Shown here piece after piece: positions 9,838 through 18,730 of a DNA stretch of 64,000 nt. How positions within the stretch are numbered: the stretch's first letter is position 1; each line of letters begins with the position of its first letter. The notes under the pieces were generated by a model. The model did no database searches. It was given only the letters and a program-made list of their open reading frames with translations, and was not told where the DNA came from. Source of the DNA: Poseidonibacter parvus. Its GTDB lineage: Bacteria > Campylobacterota > Campylobacteria > Campylobacterales > Arcobacteraceae. The translations under genes and the position numbers were made by a program. Location: NCBI RefSeq assembly GCF_001956695.1, contig NZ_CP019070.1, positions 1,984,001 to 2,048,000 of the forward strand, in the 5' to 3' direction.

Positions 9838-10344
9838 ATGAAAAAAATTACAACAATTTTAACAATGACAACACTTTCACTTATGAGTTTAAATGCAGCT
9901 TCTTTAAGTGCAACTTTCGCAGATGATATTTGGAAAAAAACTGCAGTACCAAAATCAGAAGTTTGTAGTAATTTTAATACAAAAGCAGGTTCTACTCCTA
10001 GTATTAATTTAGAAAATATTCCTGCAAATACAGATAAAATCATATTAACATTTAGTGATGAAACATTTAAAGGAATGAGAGATGGAGGTCATGGAATAGT
10101 ATCTTACGCAGTTCCTACTAATTCTTCATCACTTACAATTCCATCAATGCAAGGTGAAACATTTACTCTACCAGTAGGATTTACAAGCGTAGTTAAACAT
10201 AGAGGAGAGAAATACAAAAAAACTCCTGGAGCATATTTAGCACCTTGTTCTGGTGGAAAAGGGAATACTTATAGTGTTGTAATTAAAGCTATGAGTAAAG
10301 ATAAAATATTAGATGCAACTAGTTTAACATTAGGTATATTCTAA
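9838..10344 (+). CDS. Exported protein with PEBP/YbhB-like features
   Basis: 168 aa. A signal peptide with cleavage after LNAA is clear, and the ATG has an AAGGAAG site. The mature part resembles the phosphatidylethanolamine-binding/Raf-kinase-inhibitor-like (YbhB/YbcL) family: TPSINLENIPANTDKI matches the 'SP-L-W--VPAGTKS' segment, and GAYLAPCSGGKGNTYSVVIKAM (split here around the Gly) matches the 'Y-GP-PP-G--H-Y' strand and the 'V-AL' strand that follows. The conserved metal/anion-site residues DPD and HW are not obvious, so this would be a divergent member. Two Cys could form a disulfide. Function unknown. Confidence 0.7.
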   Translation: MKKITTILTMTTLSLMSLNAASLSATFADDIWKKTAVPKSEVCSNFNTKAGSTPSINLENIPANTDKIILTFSDETFKGMRDGGHGIVSYAVPTNSSSLTIPSMQGETFTLPVGFTSVVKHRGEKYKKTPGAYLAPCSGGKGNTYSVVIKAMSKDKILDATSLTLGIF

Positions 10345-10408
10345 AAATTTTTATTATTTATTATTAATAACATTTGGATATACTATCAAAAAAATTTCAA
10401 GGTAACTA

Positions 10409-10600
10409 ATGAAAACTAAGCTAGTACAAATATTATTAATTTCTTTTTTAGTAATAACATTTCAAGGATGTATAGTAGGAACTGTTGTTTCTGCTCCTTT
10501 TAAAATAGCAGGAGCAGTAGTAAATACTGTTACACCAGATATTGTTGGAGATACAATATCTGGTACTGGTGATGTTATTGATGCTGTAATACCCTTCTAA
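10409..10600 (+). CDS. Small lipoprotein
   Basis: 63 aa. An N-terminal Lys-containing region, a hydrophobic stretch and a lipobox (F-Q-G-C, Cys21) make it a lipoprotein of about 43 mature residues, ending with a Gly/Val/Asp-rich segment (PDIVGDTISGTG). An AAGG site precedes the ATG. Its stop overlaps the start of a 40-codon membrane protein gene, so the two are probably expressed together. Function unknown; similar tiny lipoproteins with a 'VsaPfkiagavv' core are common in proteobacteria. Confidence 0.75.
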   Translation: MKTKLVQILLISFLVITFQGCIVGTVVSAPFKIAGAVVNTVTPDIVGDTISGTGDVIDAVIPF

Positions 10601-10722
10601 TGAATGATTTTCAATCTGAAATAATAGGTTTTTGTATAGTTGCAATTGTTGTAATTATGCTAGCCTTTTTTACATCCAAACTAGAAAAAAAATATAATAA
10701 TAAAGATCAAGAAGATATATAA
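10600..10722 (+). CDS. Single-pass small membrane protein (40 aa)
   Basis: Short reading frame found by eye. The ATG at 10600 overlaps the TAA of the lipoprotein gene (TAATG). The protein begins MNDFQSEIIG, has one membrane helix (residues ~8-25, FCIVAIVVIMLAFF) and a charged Lys/Glu-rich cytoplasmic tail ending DQEDI. Overlapping start and clear membrane topology support a real gene. Function unknown. Confidence 0.6.
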   Translation: MNDFQSEIIGFCIVAIVVIMLAFFTSKLEKKYNNKDQEDI

Positions 10723-10809
10723 GTTTTATTAATATAAATTTTCTTCTCAGTATGATATTTAATTATTATTTTGTTAGAATAAGATAAATATTACTAGCAA
10801 GGAAAAGTT

Positions 10810-12873
10810 ATGTCTACTCAAGTGAACAAGTTAAAAGGTTTATCTATTGGTAAAAAATTGACTATTTTTGGAATAGTCATTTTTACAGTTATTTTTATAA
10901 TTACTCTCATTAAATTTAACATTATTAAAGATACTCAAGAAGATTTTCAAAGATATTCACAAAAAGCTGTAACAGGTAAAGTATTAGCATTACAAATTGG
11001 GAAAGATTTAAATTATATAAGTCGTTGCACAAGAGATATAATGCTAGGAAATACATACGAAAAAAATATAGCAAAAATTCAAAAAAGTAAAGATAATATT
11101 ATTAAATCTTTTGAGGGATTAAAAACTACAGTTCAAGGAACTCCAAACGAGAAACAAAAACTTGAAGGAATAGAACAATCTAAAGAAAAAACTTTAGCAT
11201 TTATTGATGATGGATTCAATAAAATGAAAGCCTTAGCTAATATTGAAAGAACTCCTAATATTTTAGCTAAGACCTACCAAAGTTATAAAAAAGACGCAAC
11301 TCCATTAGCAAATGCTTCAAGAACTGCTTTTTCAAAAATTGTTAAAACAAAAGATGACGGTCTTAAAAGAAATACGATTAAGATACAAGATGAATTAGCT
11401 GACTTACTTACATTTATATTTATTGAAGCATTAGTTCTATTAGTTCTAATAATATCATATTTATTGTTCTTGACTAAAAATATAACTACATCATTAAAAG
11501 AGTTTTCTAAAGGATTAGTATCATTCTTTGATTTCTTAAATAAAAAAACAAATAATTCTGAACTTATTAAAATAAAAACAAAAGATGAATTTGCACAAAT
11601 GGCAGATATTGTAAATAGTAATATAGAAGCAATTAAACAAAACCTTCATGAAGATAAGGAATTAATAGATGATACATTAACTGTTATTAATAAAGTAAAA
11701 AATGGTTGGTATTCAGAGCATATAGAAGCTTCAACATCTAATGAAACACTTATAATTTTAAAAGATGGGATTAATGATATGATACATTCAACTAAAGATC
11801 ATATTTCCAATATTAATTTAACATTAGAAGAGTATTCAAATTATAATTATACTAGAAAGGTTGAACTTCAAGGTATAGAAAAAGGTGGTGTTTTTGAACT
11901 TTTGATTAATGATATTAATAAATTAAGAGATGCAATAAATACAATGTTACGTGAGAATAGAGAAAATGGTTTAACACTTGATAGTTCAGCACAAGTTTTA
12001 CTTACTAATGTAGAACAATTAAACTCTTCTTCAAATGATGCTGCTGTAAAATTAGAAGAAACCGCTGCTGCTCTTGAAGAGATAACTGGAAATATTAATA
12101 GCTCAACAGAAAAAATTGCTCAAATGTCAAACATATCAAACAGTGTTACATCTTCTGCAACACAGGGTGAAAATCTTGCTAGTAAAACTACAAATGCAAT
12201 GGATCAAATAAATGAAAAAGTAAGTGCAATTAGTGATGCGATTACAGTAATCGACCAAATTGCATTCCAAACAAATATTCTTTCACTAAATGCAGCAGTA
12301 GAAGCAGCAACTGCAGGAGAAGCAGGAAAAGGTTTTGCAGTTGTTGCACAAGAAGTAAGAAACCTTGCAAGTAGAAGTGCTGAAGCTGCAAAAGAAATTA
12401 AACACTTAGTAGAAGATGCAAATATTAAAGCTAATGAAGGTAAACAAATCTCTGATGAGATGATTAAAGGTTATGGAGGATTAAATAAAAATATTGATGA
12501 AACAATTCACTTAATTGATGATATTGCAACTTCTTCAAAAGAACAACAATCTGCAATTTTACAAATAAATGATGCAATTAATTCTTTAGATCAGCAAACA
12601 CAAGCAAATGCATCTGTTGCTACTCAAACAAATGATATTGCAAGAAATACACTTGTTATTGCAAATGATATTGTTAAAAACACTGATAATAAAGAGTTTG
12701 AGGGTAAAAGTTCAATAAAAAGTAAAGAATTAAATACAAAGAAACAAGAAATAAATATACCAGTAGTTAAAAAAAGTATTAAAAGTGAAACTAAGACTAT
12801 AAAAGAAAATGTTATAAAACCAACAAAAGTTGTTACTTCATCAAAAGATGAAGATGAATGGGAAAGCTTTTAA
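10810..12873 (+). CDS. Methyl-accepting chemotaxis protein
   Basis: 687 aa. TM1 lies at ~20-42, a helical periplasmic sensor at ~43-195 (four-helix-bundle type, no Cache motif), and TM2 at ~198-222. A long HAMP-like linker follows, then a kinase-control coiled coil whose hairpin tip carries [19 protein letters not shown] and the [15 protein letters not shown] segment. The C-terminus ends in DEWESF, so there is no NWETF-type CheR/CheB docking pentapeptide, although WESF is similar in character. An AAGGA site precedes the ATG. It stands alone, without che genes nearby. Ligand unknown. Confidence 0.95.
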   Translation: MSTQVNKLKGLSIGKKLTIFGIVIFTVIFIITLIKFNIIKDTQEDFQRYSQKAVTGKVLALQIGKDLNYISRCTRDIMLGNTYEKNIAKIQKSKDNIIKSFEGLKTTVQGTPNEKQKLEGIEQSKEKTLAFIDDGFNKMKALANIERTPNILAKTYQSYKKDATPLANASRTAFSKIVKTKDDGLKRNTIKIQDELADLLTFIFIEALVLLVLIISYLLFLTKNITTSLKEFSKGLVSFFDFLNKKTNNSELIKIKTKDEFAQMADIVNSNIEAIKQNLHEDKELIDDTLTVINKVKNGWYSEHIEASTSNETLIILKDGINDMIHSTKDHISNINLTLEEYSNYNYTRKVELQGIEKGGVFELLINDINKLRDAINTMLRENRENGLTLDSSAQVLLTNVEQLNSSSNDAAVKLEETAAALEEITGNINSSTEKIAQMSNISNSVTSSATQGENLASKTTNAMDQINEKVSAISDAITVIDQIAFQTNILSLNAAVEAATAGEAGKGFAVVAQEVRNLASRSAEAAKEIKHLVEDANIKANEGKQISDEMIKGYGGLNKNIDETIHLIDDIATSSKEQQSAILQINDAINSLDQQTQANASVATQTNDIARNTLVIANDIVKNTDNKEFEGKSSIKSKELNTKKQEINIPVVKKSIKSETKTIKENVIKPTKVVTSSKDEDEWESF

Positions 12874-12882
12874 TATATAAGA

Positions 12883-12911
12883 AATAGAAAAGATTTATCT
12901 TCTTTTCTATT
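12883..12911. terminator. Bidirectional terminator between MCP and histidine kinase genes
   Basis: Arms AATAGAAAAGA (12883-12893) and TCTTTTCTATT (12901-12911) form an 11-bp perfect stem with a 7-nt loop between convergent genes. It overlaps the last codons of the kinase gene. Confidence 0.65.
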
Positions 12912-14469
12912 TTAAATCTTTAGGAGTATGAATTCCAAACTTTGCTCCAAATTCAGTATTACGAACTCTTAATTTACCTTTCATATTTTTATCTACAATA
13001 ATCTTTGACATATATAAACCAATTCCTGTACCATTACTATCATCTTTAGTTGTAAAGTATGGCTCAAATATTTTTCCTTTTGGTTCAACTGTAATTCCAC
13101 CTGCATTATCTTCTATAAATAAAACAACATATTCATCCTCTTCATATGCAGAGATTTTTATTTCTGGGTTATCAATATTTTTTTCTATTAATGCATCTTT
13201 TGCATTTTTTAATATATTTAAAATAACTTGTTCATATTCATTTATATAAGTTCTTAATTTAATATTTTTATCAATATTAATATCAACATTAATTTTATCA
13301 CTTTCTAATGAACTAGAAACAATAGTCATAACAGAGTCTATAACTTTTGATAAGTAAAACTCTTCTTTTTCTTTTTTTGGCATGAAAAAATTTCTAAAGT
13401 CATCGATTGTATGAGACATATAATCTAATACTACATCTGCTTCATTTGCTTTTTTCTGCATTGTTTCATTATCAAGAGCGTTTATACTATGTTTAAATTT
13501 TATAAACATAAGAATTGAAGATAACTCAGATAAAGGCTGTCTCCACTGATGGGCAATATTTGATATCATTTCACCAAGGGCTATGAATTTCGATTTTTGC
13601 ACTAAAAGCTGTTCTTTTTCTCTATTTTTTTCGATTTCATCTTTGACTTTATTTTCTAAAGTTTTATTTAGATTTTCAAGCTCTTGTGTTTTTGCTTTTA
13701 CTTTGTTTTCATACTCTTTTAATACTTCTTCAATCTTTTGTGAAACTAAAATTGATATTAAAATACCAAGTGATAAAAACATAATAAATAAAACTACATT
13801 TTGCCCTACTTGCCTTTTAATACGTGATTCTAAATGTTTTCTTTTTAAAGAAATTTCTTTATCTATATCATCAATATAAACTCCAACAGCTAATACCCAG
13901 TTCCATTGTTTATAATATTTAAAATAAGAAAGTTTCTGCTGTACTTCTACACTTCCTGGTTTTTTATATGTATACTGAGTATATGATTCATTCTTTTCTC
14001 GAATATCTTTTAAGAAGTTTTCTCTAAACTTTATTCCATTTGAATCTTTAAAATTAGTAGAAATTAAACGTCCTACAATGTCTGGTCTGTTTGGATTTAC
14101 AAGAAGTTTTGCAAACTCATCTCCACCTTGAATATTATTTATCTCATATACAAAAAAGTAGTTACTTTTATTTTTCTCAAATCTAATATTATTAAGTAAT
14201 CGTATCGCATCTGCTTTTTGTTCTTTTAAACTTATATCTGTTTTTATAATATTATAGTTTAAAATATCAAGTACTGTGTCAACTTCTTTTTTTAGTGTTT
14301 TTTTCTTTATTTCATAATACTCTTCTTTAAATACTTTCATCTCCGATTCAAAATCTTCATAAGTATTTTTTACATAAAAATAAGTAATCATGAAAATCAT
14401 TGAAGACATAATAATTATAAAAATATAAATAGTAATTCTTGATAAGTTCTTTTCTGTTATTAGTTTCAA
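12907..14469 (-). CDS. Cache-domain sensor histidine kinase
   Basis: 520 aa. TM1 ~11-32, a periplasmic single-Cache domain ~50-200 (FFVYEIN and WNWVLAVGVYIDDID, typical of sCache_2), TM2 ~223-243, a coiled coil, then the HisKA-like helix with His307 in NIAHQWRQPL and a HATPase domain with N-box (NILKNAKDAL), G1 (DNAGGI) and G2 (GTGIGLYMSK) motifs. The start codon is TTG (14469) with an AAGGA site 5 nt upstream. It is divergent from an OmpR-type regulator gene only 66 nt away, so the two probably form a two-component pair. Confidence 0.93.
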   Translation of the reverse strand: MKLITEKNLSRITIYIFIIIMSSMIFMITYFYVKNTYEDFESEMKVFKEEYYEIKKKTLKKEVDTVLDILNYNIIKTDISLKEQKADAIRLLNNIRFEKNKSNYFFVYEINNIQGGDEFAKLLVNPNRPDIVGRLISTNFKDSNGIKFRENFLKDIREKNESYTQYTYKKPGSVEVQQKLSYFKYYKQWNWVLAVGVYIDDIDKEISLKRKHLESRIKRQVGQNVVLFIMFLSLGILISILVSQKIEEVLKEYENKVKAKTQELENLNKTLENKVKDEIEKNREKEQLLVQKSKFIALGEMISNIAHQWRQPLSELSSILMFIKFKHSINALDNETMQKKANEADVVLDYMSHTIDDFRNFFMPKKEKEEFYLSKVIDSVMTIVSSSLESDKINVDINIDKNIKLRTYINEYEQVILNILKNAKDALIEKNIDNPEIKISAYEEDEYVVLFIEDNAGGITVEPKGKIFEPYFTTKDDSNGTGIGLYMSKIIVDKNMKGKLRVRNTEFGAKFGIHTPKDLK

Positions 14470-14497
14470 GCTTTTCCTTGGTTAACCTTAATTATGC

Positions 14498-14509
14498 TAT
14501 GATATCATA
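14498..14509. promoter_or_regulatory. 12-bp palindrome in the divergent kinase/regulator promoter
   Basis: TATGATATCATA is a perfect palindrome centred in the 66-nt gap between the divergent kinase and response-regulator genes. It may serve as overlapping -10 elements or as an operator for the regulator. Confidence 0.35.
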
Positions 14510-14535
14510 AATTTTCTAACAAGGATTTTTAATAT

Positions 14536-15222
14536 ATGCAAGAAATATTGATTAATAAACTAAATGCTTTTAGAGTATTATATGTTGAAGATGAGAAAGG
14601 TATTAGAGAAAATATCAATGAAATATTAGAGCATTATTTCAAAGAATCTTATACTGCAAAAAATGCAAGTGATGCATATATAAAATATGTTCAGAATAAA
14701 CCTGATTTAATTATTACAGATATTCAAATGAACGGAGAAAATGGTCTTGATTTAATTAGAAAAATTAGAGAATCTGACTCTAAAACTAGAATAATTATTA
14801 CCTCAGCTCATACTGATTTAGATTATATGTTACAAGCTACTGAGTTACACTTAATTAAATATATAATAAAACCTATAACTCATGATAAATTAATGACTGC
14901 ATTAGAAGCATTCATTAAAAGCTATGATGAAAGTAAAATATATAGTTTAAATGAAAAATGGATATTCGATTTTAGTAAATCTGTTGTTACAAATAATGAA
15001 GAAGAATTTAACTTAACTAAAAAAGAGAGTTTATTTTTAAAACAGCTTATTACAAAGAATAGAATAATTACTTATGAAGAAATGGAAAATCTTATTTGGG
15101 ATGAAGATTCAGTCATGACAGCAAATGCAATGAGATTATTTATTAAAAACTTTAGAAAAAAACTGCCCCTTAAATCATTAAAAAATATTCAAGGAACAGG
15201 ATATAGATTAACTAGGGAATAA
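14536..15222 (+). CDS. OmpR/PhoB-family response regulator
   Basis: 228 aa. Receiver domain at 1-~125 with acidic pocket EDE (18-20), phospho-acceptor Asp62 in IITDIQMNG, and the conserved Lys in IIKPIT. A winged-helix DNA-binding domain occupies ~140-228 (NLTKKESLFLKQLI, MANAMRLFIKNFRKKL-like, GTGYRL end). It is divergent from the Cache histidine kinase, its likely partner. Its last codons overlap the 3' end of the convergent EI24 gene. Confidence 0.93.
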   Translation: MQEILINKLNAFRVLYVEDEKGIRENINEILEHYFKESYTAKNASDAYIKYVQNKPDLIITDIQMNGENGLDLIRKIRESDSKTRIIITSAHTDLDYMLQATELHLIKYIIKPITHDKLMTALEAFIKSYDESKIYSLNEKWIFDFSKSVVTNNEEEFNLTKKESLFLKQLITKNRIITYEEMENLIWDEDSVMTANAMRLFIKNFRKKLPLKSLKNIQGTGYRLTRE

Positions 15223-16045
15223 GAGCTATTTTTTCTTTTTCTTCTTTCTCATCTATCTTTGAATCTGGAATATCTAACTTATACATTTCTTCAAGCTTAA
15301 CAAAATAACCATTACCTAAATAAATAATATAAAAAACAGCAGTAAAAAGTGTAATAAATGGAATCATTGATACAAAATACAATAGTAGTGTTCTAAGTCT
15401 TACTGTATTTGCTTCTTTTTTATATATAACTTTAAACTCTTCTTGGCTTAATATTGTAGATGATACATCATAATTTAATAGCTTATGGAAAAAGTAATAC
15501 AAAGGTAAAGAAAAAGCAATTATATTAATCAAGGGTACAAAATATAAAGGAATAAACAATATAAATAATAACATCATCATTAATAAACTTTTAAATAATA
15601 CCCACAAAGGAGAAAGAAGTGTTCCAAAGCCATGTAAGCTTAGATGAGAATAATGCTTTTTATGTACTTTCTTTAAAATAATTGGTGTTAAAAATCCTAT
15701 TACAATAATAGTTAAAATCACAGATATATTTAAAACGACAATTGTTCCAACTGTGTATAGTAAAAATCCTGCTATATATGAAGTAAATGAGTACTTAAAT
15801 AAAAATATTATTACATAAGTAGCCCAAACAAAATAAAAAGGTGCGCTTTCATCAACTACTATTTCTTCACCATTTTGTGAGGCTTGTGCAATTTCTTGTA
15901 AAGCACTTATTCCAAAATCTGCAGCTGTAAAAAATAATATATATAAAAATATCATTGTTACAATCAATGGTATTAATGCGATTTTTAACATTTCTGATGT
16001 TAAGAAGTCTTTTACGCTTCTTGAAAAAATATCTACTTCACTCAA
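15212..16045 (-). CDS. EI24/CysZ-like integral membrane protein
   Basis: 277 aa with about five to six membrane helices. The layout (long N-terminal amphipathic segment, helices, a central PLWVLFKSLLMMMLLF stretch, IPLYFVPLINIIAFSLPLYY, then a hydrophilic loop and a last helix) fits the EI24 domain family that includes CysZ. The start is a TTG at 16045 with AAGGA 6 nt upstream. It overlaps the stop codon of the upstream radical-SAM gene, so the two are coupled. CysZ carries sulfate in enterobacteria; whether this protein does is unknown. Confidence 0.75.
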   Translation of the reverse strand: MSEVDIFSRSVKDFLTSEMLKIALIPLIVTMIFLYILFFTAADFGISALQEIAQASQNGEEIVVDESAPFYFVWATYVIIFLFKYSFTSYIAGFLLYTVGTIVVLNISVILTIIVIGFLTPIILKKVHKKHYSHLSLHGFGTLLSPLWVLFKSLLMMMLLFILFIPLYFVPLINIIAFSLPLYYFFHKLLNYDVSSTILSQEEFKVIYKKEANTVRLRTLLLYFVSMIPFITLFTAVFYIIYLGNGYFVKLEEMYKLDIPDSKIDEKEEKEKIALIP

Positions 16046-16935
16046 ACTATTTCCTTTTCATTTTTATCAAATCTAGTTCTATATTCACATTTTTGACAAA
16101 GTTCTTCTACTACTTCACCTTTTTTAAAACCATTTTGAATATTTTTAACTCTAGATGAACTTAAGATATCTTTTAATTGTGTATCATTTGTATTTCCAAG
16201 ATTAATACATGCGTTTTGATCTAAACAACATGGAACTACATCTCCTGATGTTAAAATACCAAAATGAGAATCTAAACCATAACAAAAACCTTTGTCTGAA
16301 ACAAAATCATTTTCTAAGCTAGGCCAGTTAAAATATTCATCAAAATTAAAAAAAACTTTCTTTGCAATTCTAATATTTTTAGGTCTTTGTTTATATACAT
16401 CCTCTATATCAATATTTGTATTAAAACATTCGTTCACTCTTTTAAAAACTTGAGTATTAAACTCTTTTGCACTTTTTGATTCATCTAAATTCCAGATTCT
16501 AAAATTTATAAAATATTCATGTTGTTTTCCTTGTGCATATTTTACAAAATCTAAAATAGGATTTAAATACTCATCAAGTGATTTCTTATGAGAGTTTGCA
16601 TTGTATGAATTTATTGAAAAGTTTATTTGTTTAATTGTTTTATTCATTAAAGCATCGTAATCTTTAGGGCTTATTTTATTAGCAGTTGTAGTTATATTTA
16701 CTTTTAAATCATTTTTTAAACTAATATCTAAGTATTCATTTAGATTTGATAGAACTAATGGGTCACCAACCATATGATAAGCTAACTCTTTTGTATAAGG
16801 TTTTAATTGCTTATTAATATCATCAAATTTCTCAAGTGACATTATTCCATTTGGAAGAATTTTTGGAGGACAAAAGGTACATTTTAAGTTACATATATTT
16901 GTAATTTCAATATGAACTTTTCTAAATTTTTTAAT
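16042..16935 (-). CDS. Radical SAM/SPASM-like protein, probable non-canonical ATT start
   Basis: About 297 aa. The first in-frame ATG (16842) would cut off the radical SAM cluster. Reading further upstream in the same frame gives IKKFRKVHIEITNICNLKC followed by TFC, the CxxxCxxC iron-sulfur motif at C15, C19 and C22, in the position it has in homologues that begin M-K-x-F/Y. No ATG, GTG or TTG exists in frame between the upstream TAG and this segment. An ATT (16935) has AAGG 8 nt upstream, and an ATC lies next to it. A C-terminal Cys-rich, SPASM-like region (VPCCLDQNAC, CQKC) would hold auxiliary clusters. Substrate unknown. It is coupled to the EI24 protein. Confidence 0.8.
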   Translation of the reverse strand: MKKFRKVHIEITNICNLKCTFCPPKILPNGIMSLEKFDDINKQLKPYTKELAYHMVGDPLVLSNLNEYLDISLKNDLKVNITTTANKISPKDYDALMNKTIKQINFSINSYNANSHKKSLDEYLNPILDFVKYAQGKQHEYFINFRIWNLDESKSAKEFNTQVFKRVNECFNTNIDIEDVYKQRPKNIRIAKKVFFNFDEYFNWPSLENDFVSDKGFCYGLDSHFGILTSGDVVPCCLDQNACINLGNTNDTQLKDILSSSRVKNIQNGFKKGEVVEELCQKCEYRTRFDKNEKEIV

Positions 16936-17006
16936 GATGTTAGCCTTAGTGATTATTTCTTGTGATTGTATCGAATCCTTAATAAAGACCTAATCAAGAA
17001 GTAACC

Positions 17007-17042
17007 AAGCTTTTATTATAATGCGCTTTAATAAAAAGCTTT
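17007..17042. promoter_or_regulatory. Imperfect palindrome with overlapping divergent -10 boxes
   Basis: AAGCTTTTATT and AATAAAAAGCTT flank ATAATGCGCTTT, giving a near-palindrome between the radical-SAM gene (minus) and the 107-aa gene (plus). ATTATAAT inside it reads as TATAAT on both strands, so it is a candidate shared promoter/operator. Confidence 0.45.
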
Positions 17043-17067
17043 AACAAATGTAAAACAAGGGTAATAA

Positions 17068-17391
17068 ATGGAAATGATTTTAAATGAAAATGATTTAGTT
17101 GTAGGTGCATCATTTGAAAATGGAACAATACAAGATTATATTGATGAAAATAAAACTTATGGATTAATTAGAATTGAAGACAGCACTGCAAATTGGTTTT
17201 TATTTAACAAGCAAGAAAGTGATGATGATTTACAAGAACTTTATAAAAATATTTTAAAGCAAGAGCATTTTATTCAAGATGATTTTGGTGAAGAAATTGT
17301 AATTTTTAATAAGCAAGGAAATAAATCTTTTGATGATTTTAGTAAAAAAATCGATGGTTATTTAAATGATGAAATGGGAAATATATTTTAA
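17068..17391 (+). CDS. Hypothetical acidic protein (107 aa)
   Basis: 107 aa, soluble, acidic, no membrane segment or recognised motif. AAGGG lies 6 nt before the first ATG, supporting this start over the ATG two codons later. It appears to be a small alpha/beta protein (strands around VVGASFE, YGLIRIED, WFLFNK, EIVIFNK). It stands alone between a divergent radical-SAM gene and a convergent membrane protein. Function unknown. Confidence 0.7.
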   Translation: MEMILNENDLVVGASFENGTIQDYIDENKTYGLIRIEDSTANWFLFNKQESDDDLQELYKNILKQEHFIQDDFGEEIVIFNKQGNKSFDDFSKKIDGYLNDEMGNIF

Positions 17392-17407
17392 ACCCATTTC
17401 TTCTTTA

Positions 17408-17434
17408 AAGAAGCTAATCAATAAATAGCTTCTT
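17408..17434. terminator. Hairpin between convergent genes
   Basis: AAGAAGCTA (17408-17416) pairs with TAGCTTCTT (17426-17434) around a 9-nt loop. T-tracts are weak, so efficiency is uncertain. Confidence 0.45.
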
Positions 17435-18151
17435 ATAAACAGTATCAAAGTTTTGAATACTGTTTATATTAAACTCTTCTTCTTTTTCTTTACTCCAATA
17501 TAAAAACCTATTTCTTAACTTATTAGTACTGTTTAAAAACTTTATACTATATGCTGTACCTATTATCAAATTAGAATTAGTGTCTATGAATCTATATTCA
17601 AACTCTTCATAAAGCTTTTTAAAATAGCTTTCTTTTTTTACTTTCGTAATTGTATATCTAGCTTTTTGCTTTTCATCTTCTAAAAAAGAATTATCATATT
17701 TATAAACATTTAAAAACACTCTTTTCTCATTATAAATATATTTATTAAATCTGTATCTTACAGTTGTAATATCAATAAATTTATTTATATAAGATTCATG
17801 TAGTCTTACAATATTATCTTTTTCAGTTTGACTTAGTGTTGATTTATATAAAGGATAGTTATAAACTCTTACAGTTGATAAGCTATCGATTTTCCCTTCA
17901 TCATTTTTTATAGGATATGAATAAATTGTCCTATTTTTCTGCACTATTTCATAATAGTTTTTAATCACATGTTTAAATATCAAATCTGAATACATCAAAC
18001 TTAAAAATCCTAATAATGCAATAAAAAAAACAATAAAACTTCTTGATAATCTATAAATTAAAAAACTAATAAAAAAACAAAAAGAAATATATGATAAATT
18101 AGCTGGTATAAATAAAAAACTTTCAGGTACTACTAACTCTAAAGGAGGCAT
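17414..18151 (-). CDS. Hypothetical membrane protein (245 aa)
   Basis: 245 aa. Two hydrophobic helices occupy residues ~10-60 (ISFCFFISFLIYRLS, FIVFFIALLGFLSLMY), followed by a ~180-residue hydrophilic domain rich in Tyr, Lys and Asn. No family recognised. It starts 3 nt after the stop of the 178-aa gene, so the two are a unit; no convincing ribosome site of its own is visible. Confidence 0.65.
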   Translation of the reverse strand: MPPLELVVPESFLFIPANLSYISFCFFISFLIYRLSRSFIVFFIALLGFLSLMYSDLIFKHVIKNYYEIVQKNRTIYSYPIKNDEGKIDSLSTVRVYNYPLYKSTLSQTEKDNIVRLHESYINKFIDITTVRYRFNKYIYNEKRVFLNVYKYDNSFLEDEKQKARYTITKVKKESYFKKLYEEFEYRFIDTNSNLIIGTAYSIKFLNSTNKLRNRFLYWSKEKEEEFNINSIQNFDTVYKKLFID

Positions 18152-18154
18152 ATA

Positions 18155-18691
18155 TTAACTTAAAAGATATGGTAAATCTCGTTTTAAACTCTCTAATAAG
18201 TTTTCATTTAAAAAAAGTTTACAATAGGCTTTATCATCATTTTTATAACAATTCGCACAAACATATCTATTTCTTTTGATTAATTCTAAGGCTTGTTCTA
18301 AATTAACTTGTAAAGCTTCATTATTTGTATAGTATAAATACATTTCATTTAAATTTTCTTCTAGATCATTATCTTTTAAAAATACAATTGATTCTTCCAT
18401 AAATTCAATTACATTCTCACCACTTTGCTTTATATTTAAAAAAGCATGTTTAACATCTTCAAATCTCATATCAAATTTTGCACCAACTAATAATAACTCT
18501 TTTAAATTTTTTAAATCATTTTGTTGAAAGTAGTATTGTAATAGTAAGTTTAAATAATGCTCTTTCACATCTGAGTCTAAATCTTCTATATATTCAAATA
18601 CTTCATTTGCATCATCTATTTTTTTATTATTTATTAATTCTTTGTGAATAACACCTATTTGGGAAATTATTTCGTGTAATCTATCGCTCAT
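18155..18691 (-). CDS. Hypothetical helical protein with C-terminal Cys cluster (178 aa)
   Basis: 178 aa, almost wholly alpha-helical in appearance (tetratricopeptide-like spacing of Leu/Tyr), with a C-terminal CANC...C segment (VCANCYKNDDKAYCKLF) that could bind a metal. An AAGG site precedes the ATG. It is upstream of and coupled to the 245-aa membrane protein. Function unknown. Confidence 0.68.
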   Translation of the reverse strand: MSDRLHEIISQIGVIHKELINNKKIDDANEVFEYIEDLDSDVKEHYLNLLLQYYFQQNDLKNLKELLLVGAKFDMRFEDVKHAFLNIKQSGENVIEFMEESIVFLKDNDLEENLNEMYLYYTNNEALQVNLEQALELIKRNRYVCANCYKNDDKAYCKLFLNENLLESLKRDLPYLLS

Positions 18692-18730
18692 ATAATACCT
18701 TATTAAAATTTGTCTAATTATATCAAATTA

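Noticed and set aside
10448-10645. 65-codon frame on the minus strand over the small lipoprotein gene
   Set aside because: It is antisense to a lipoprotein gene with signal peptide, lipobox and ribosome site, and has poor composition itself.
16042-16842. Radical SAM gene starting at the first ATG (16842)
   Set aside because: That start would remove the CxxxCxxC cluster that is encoded in frame just upstream.
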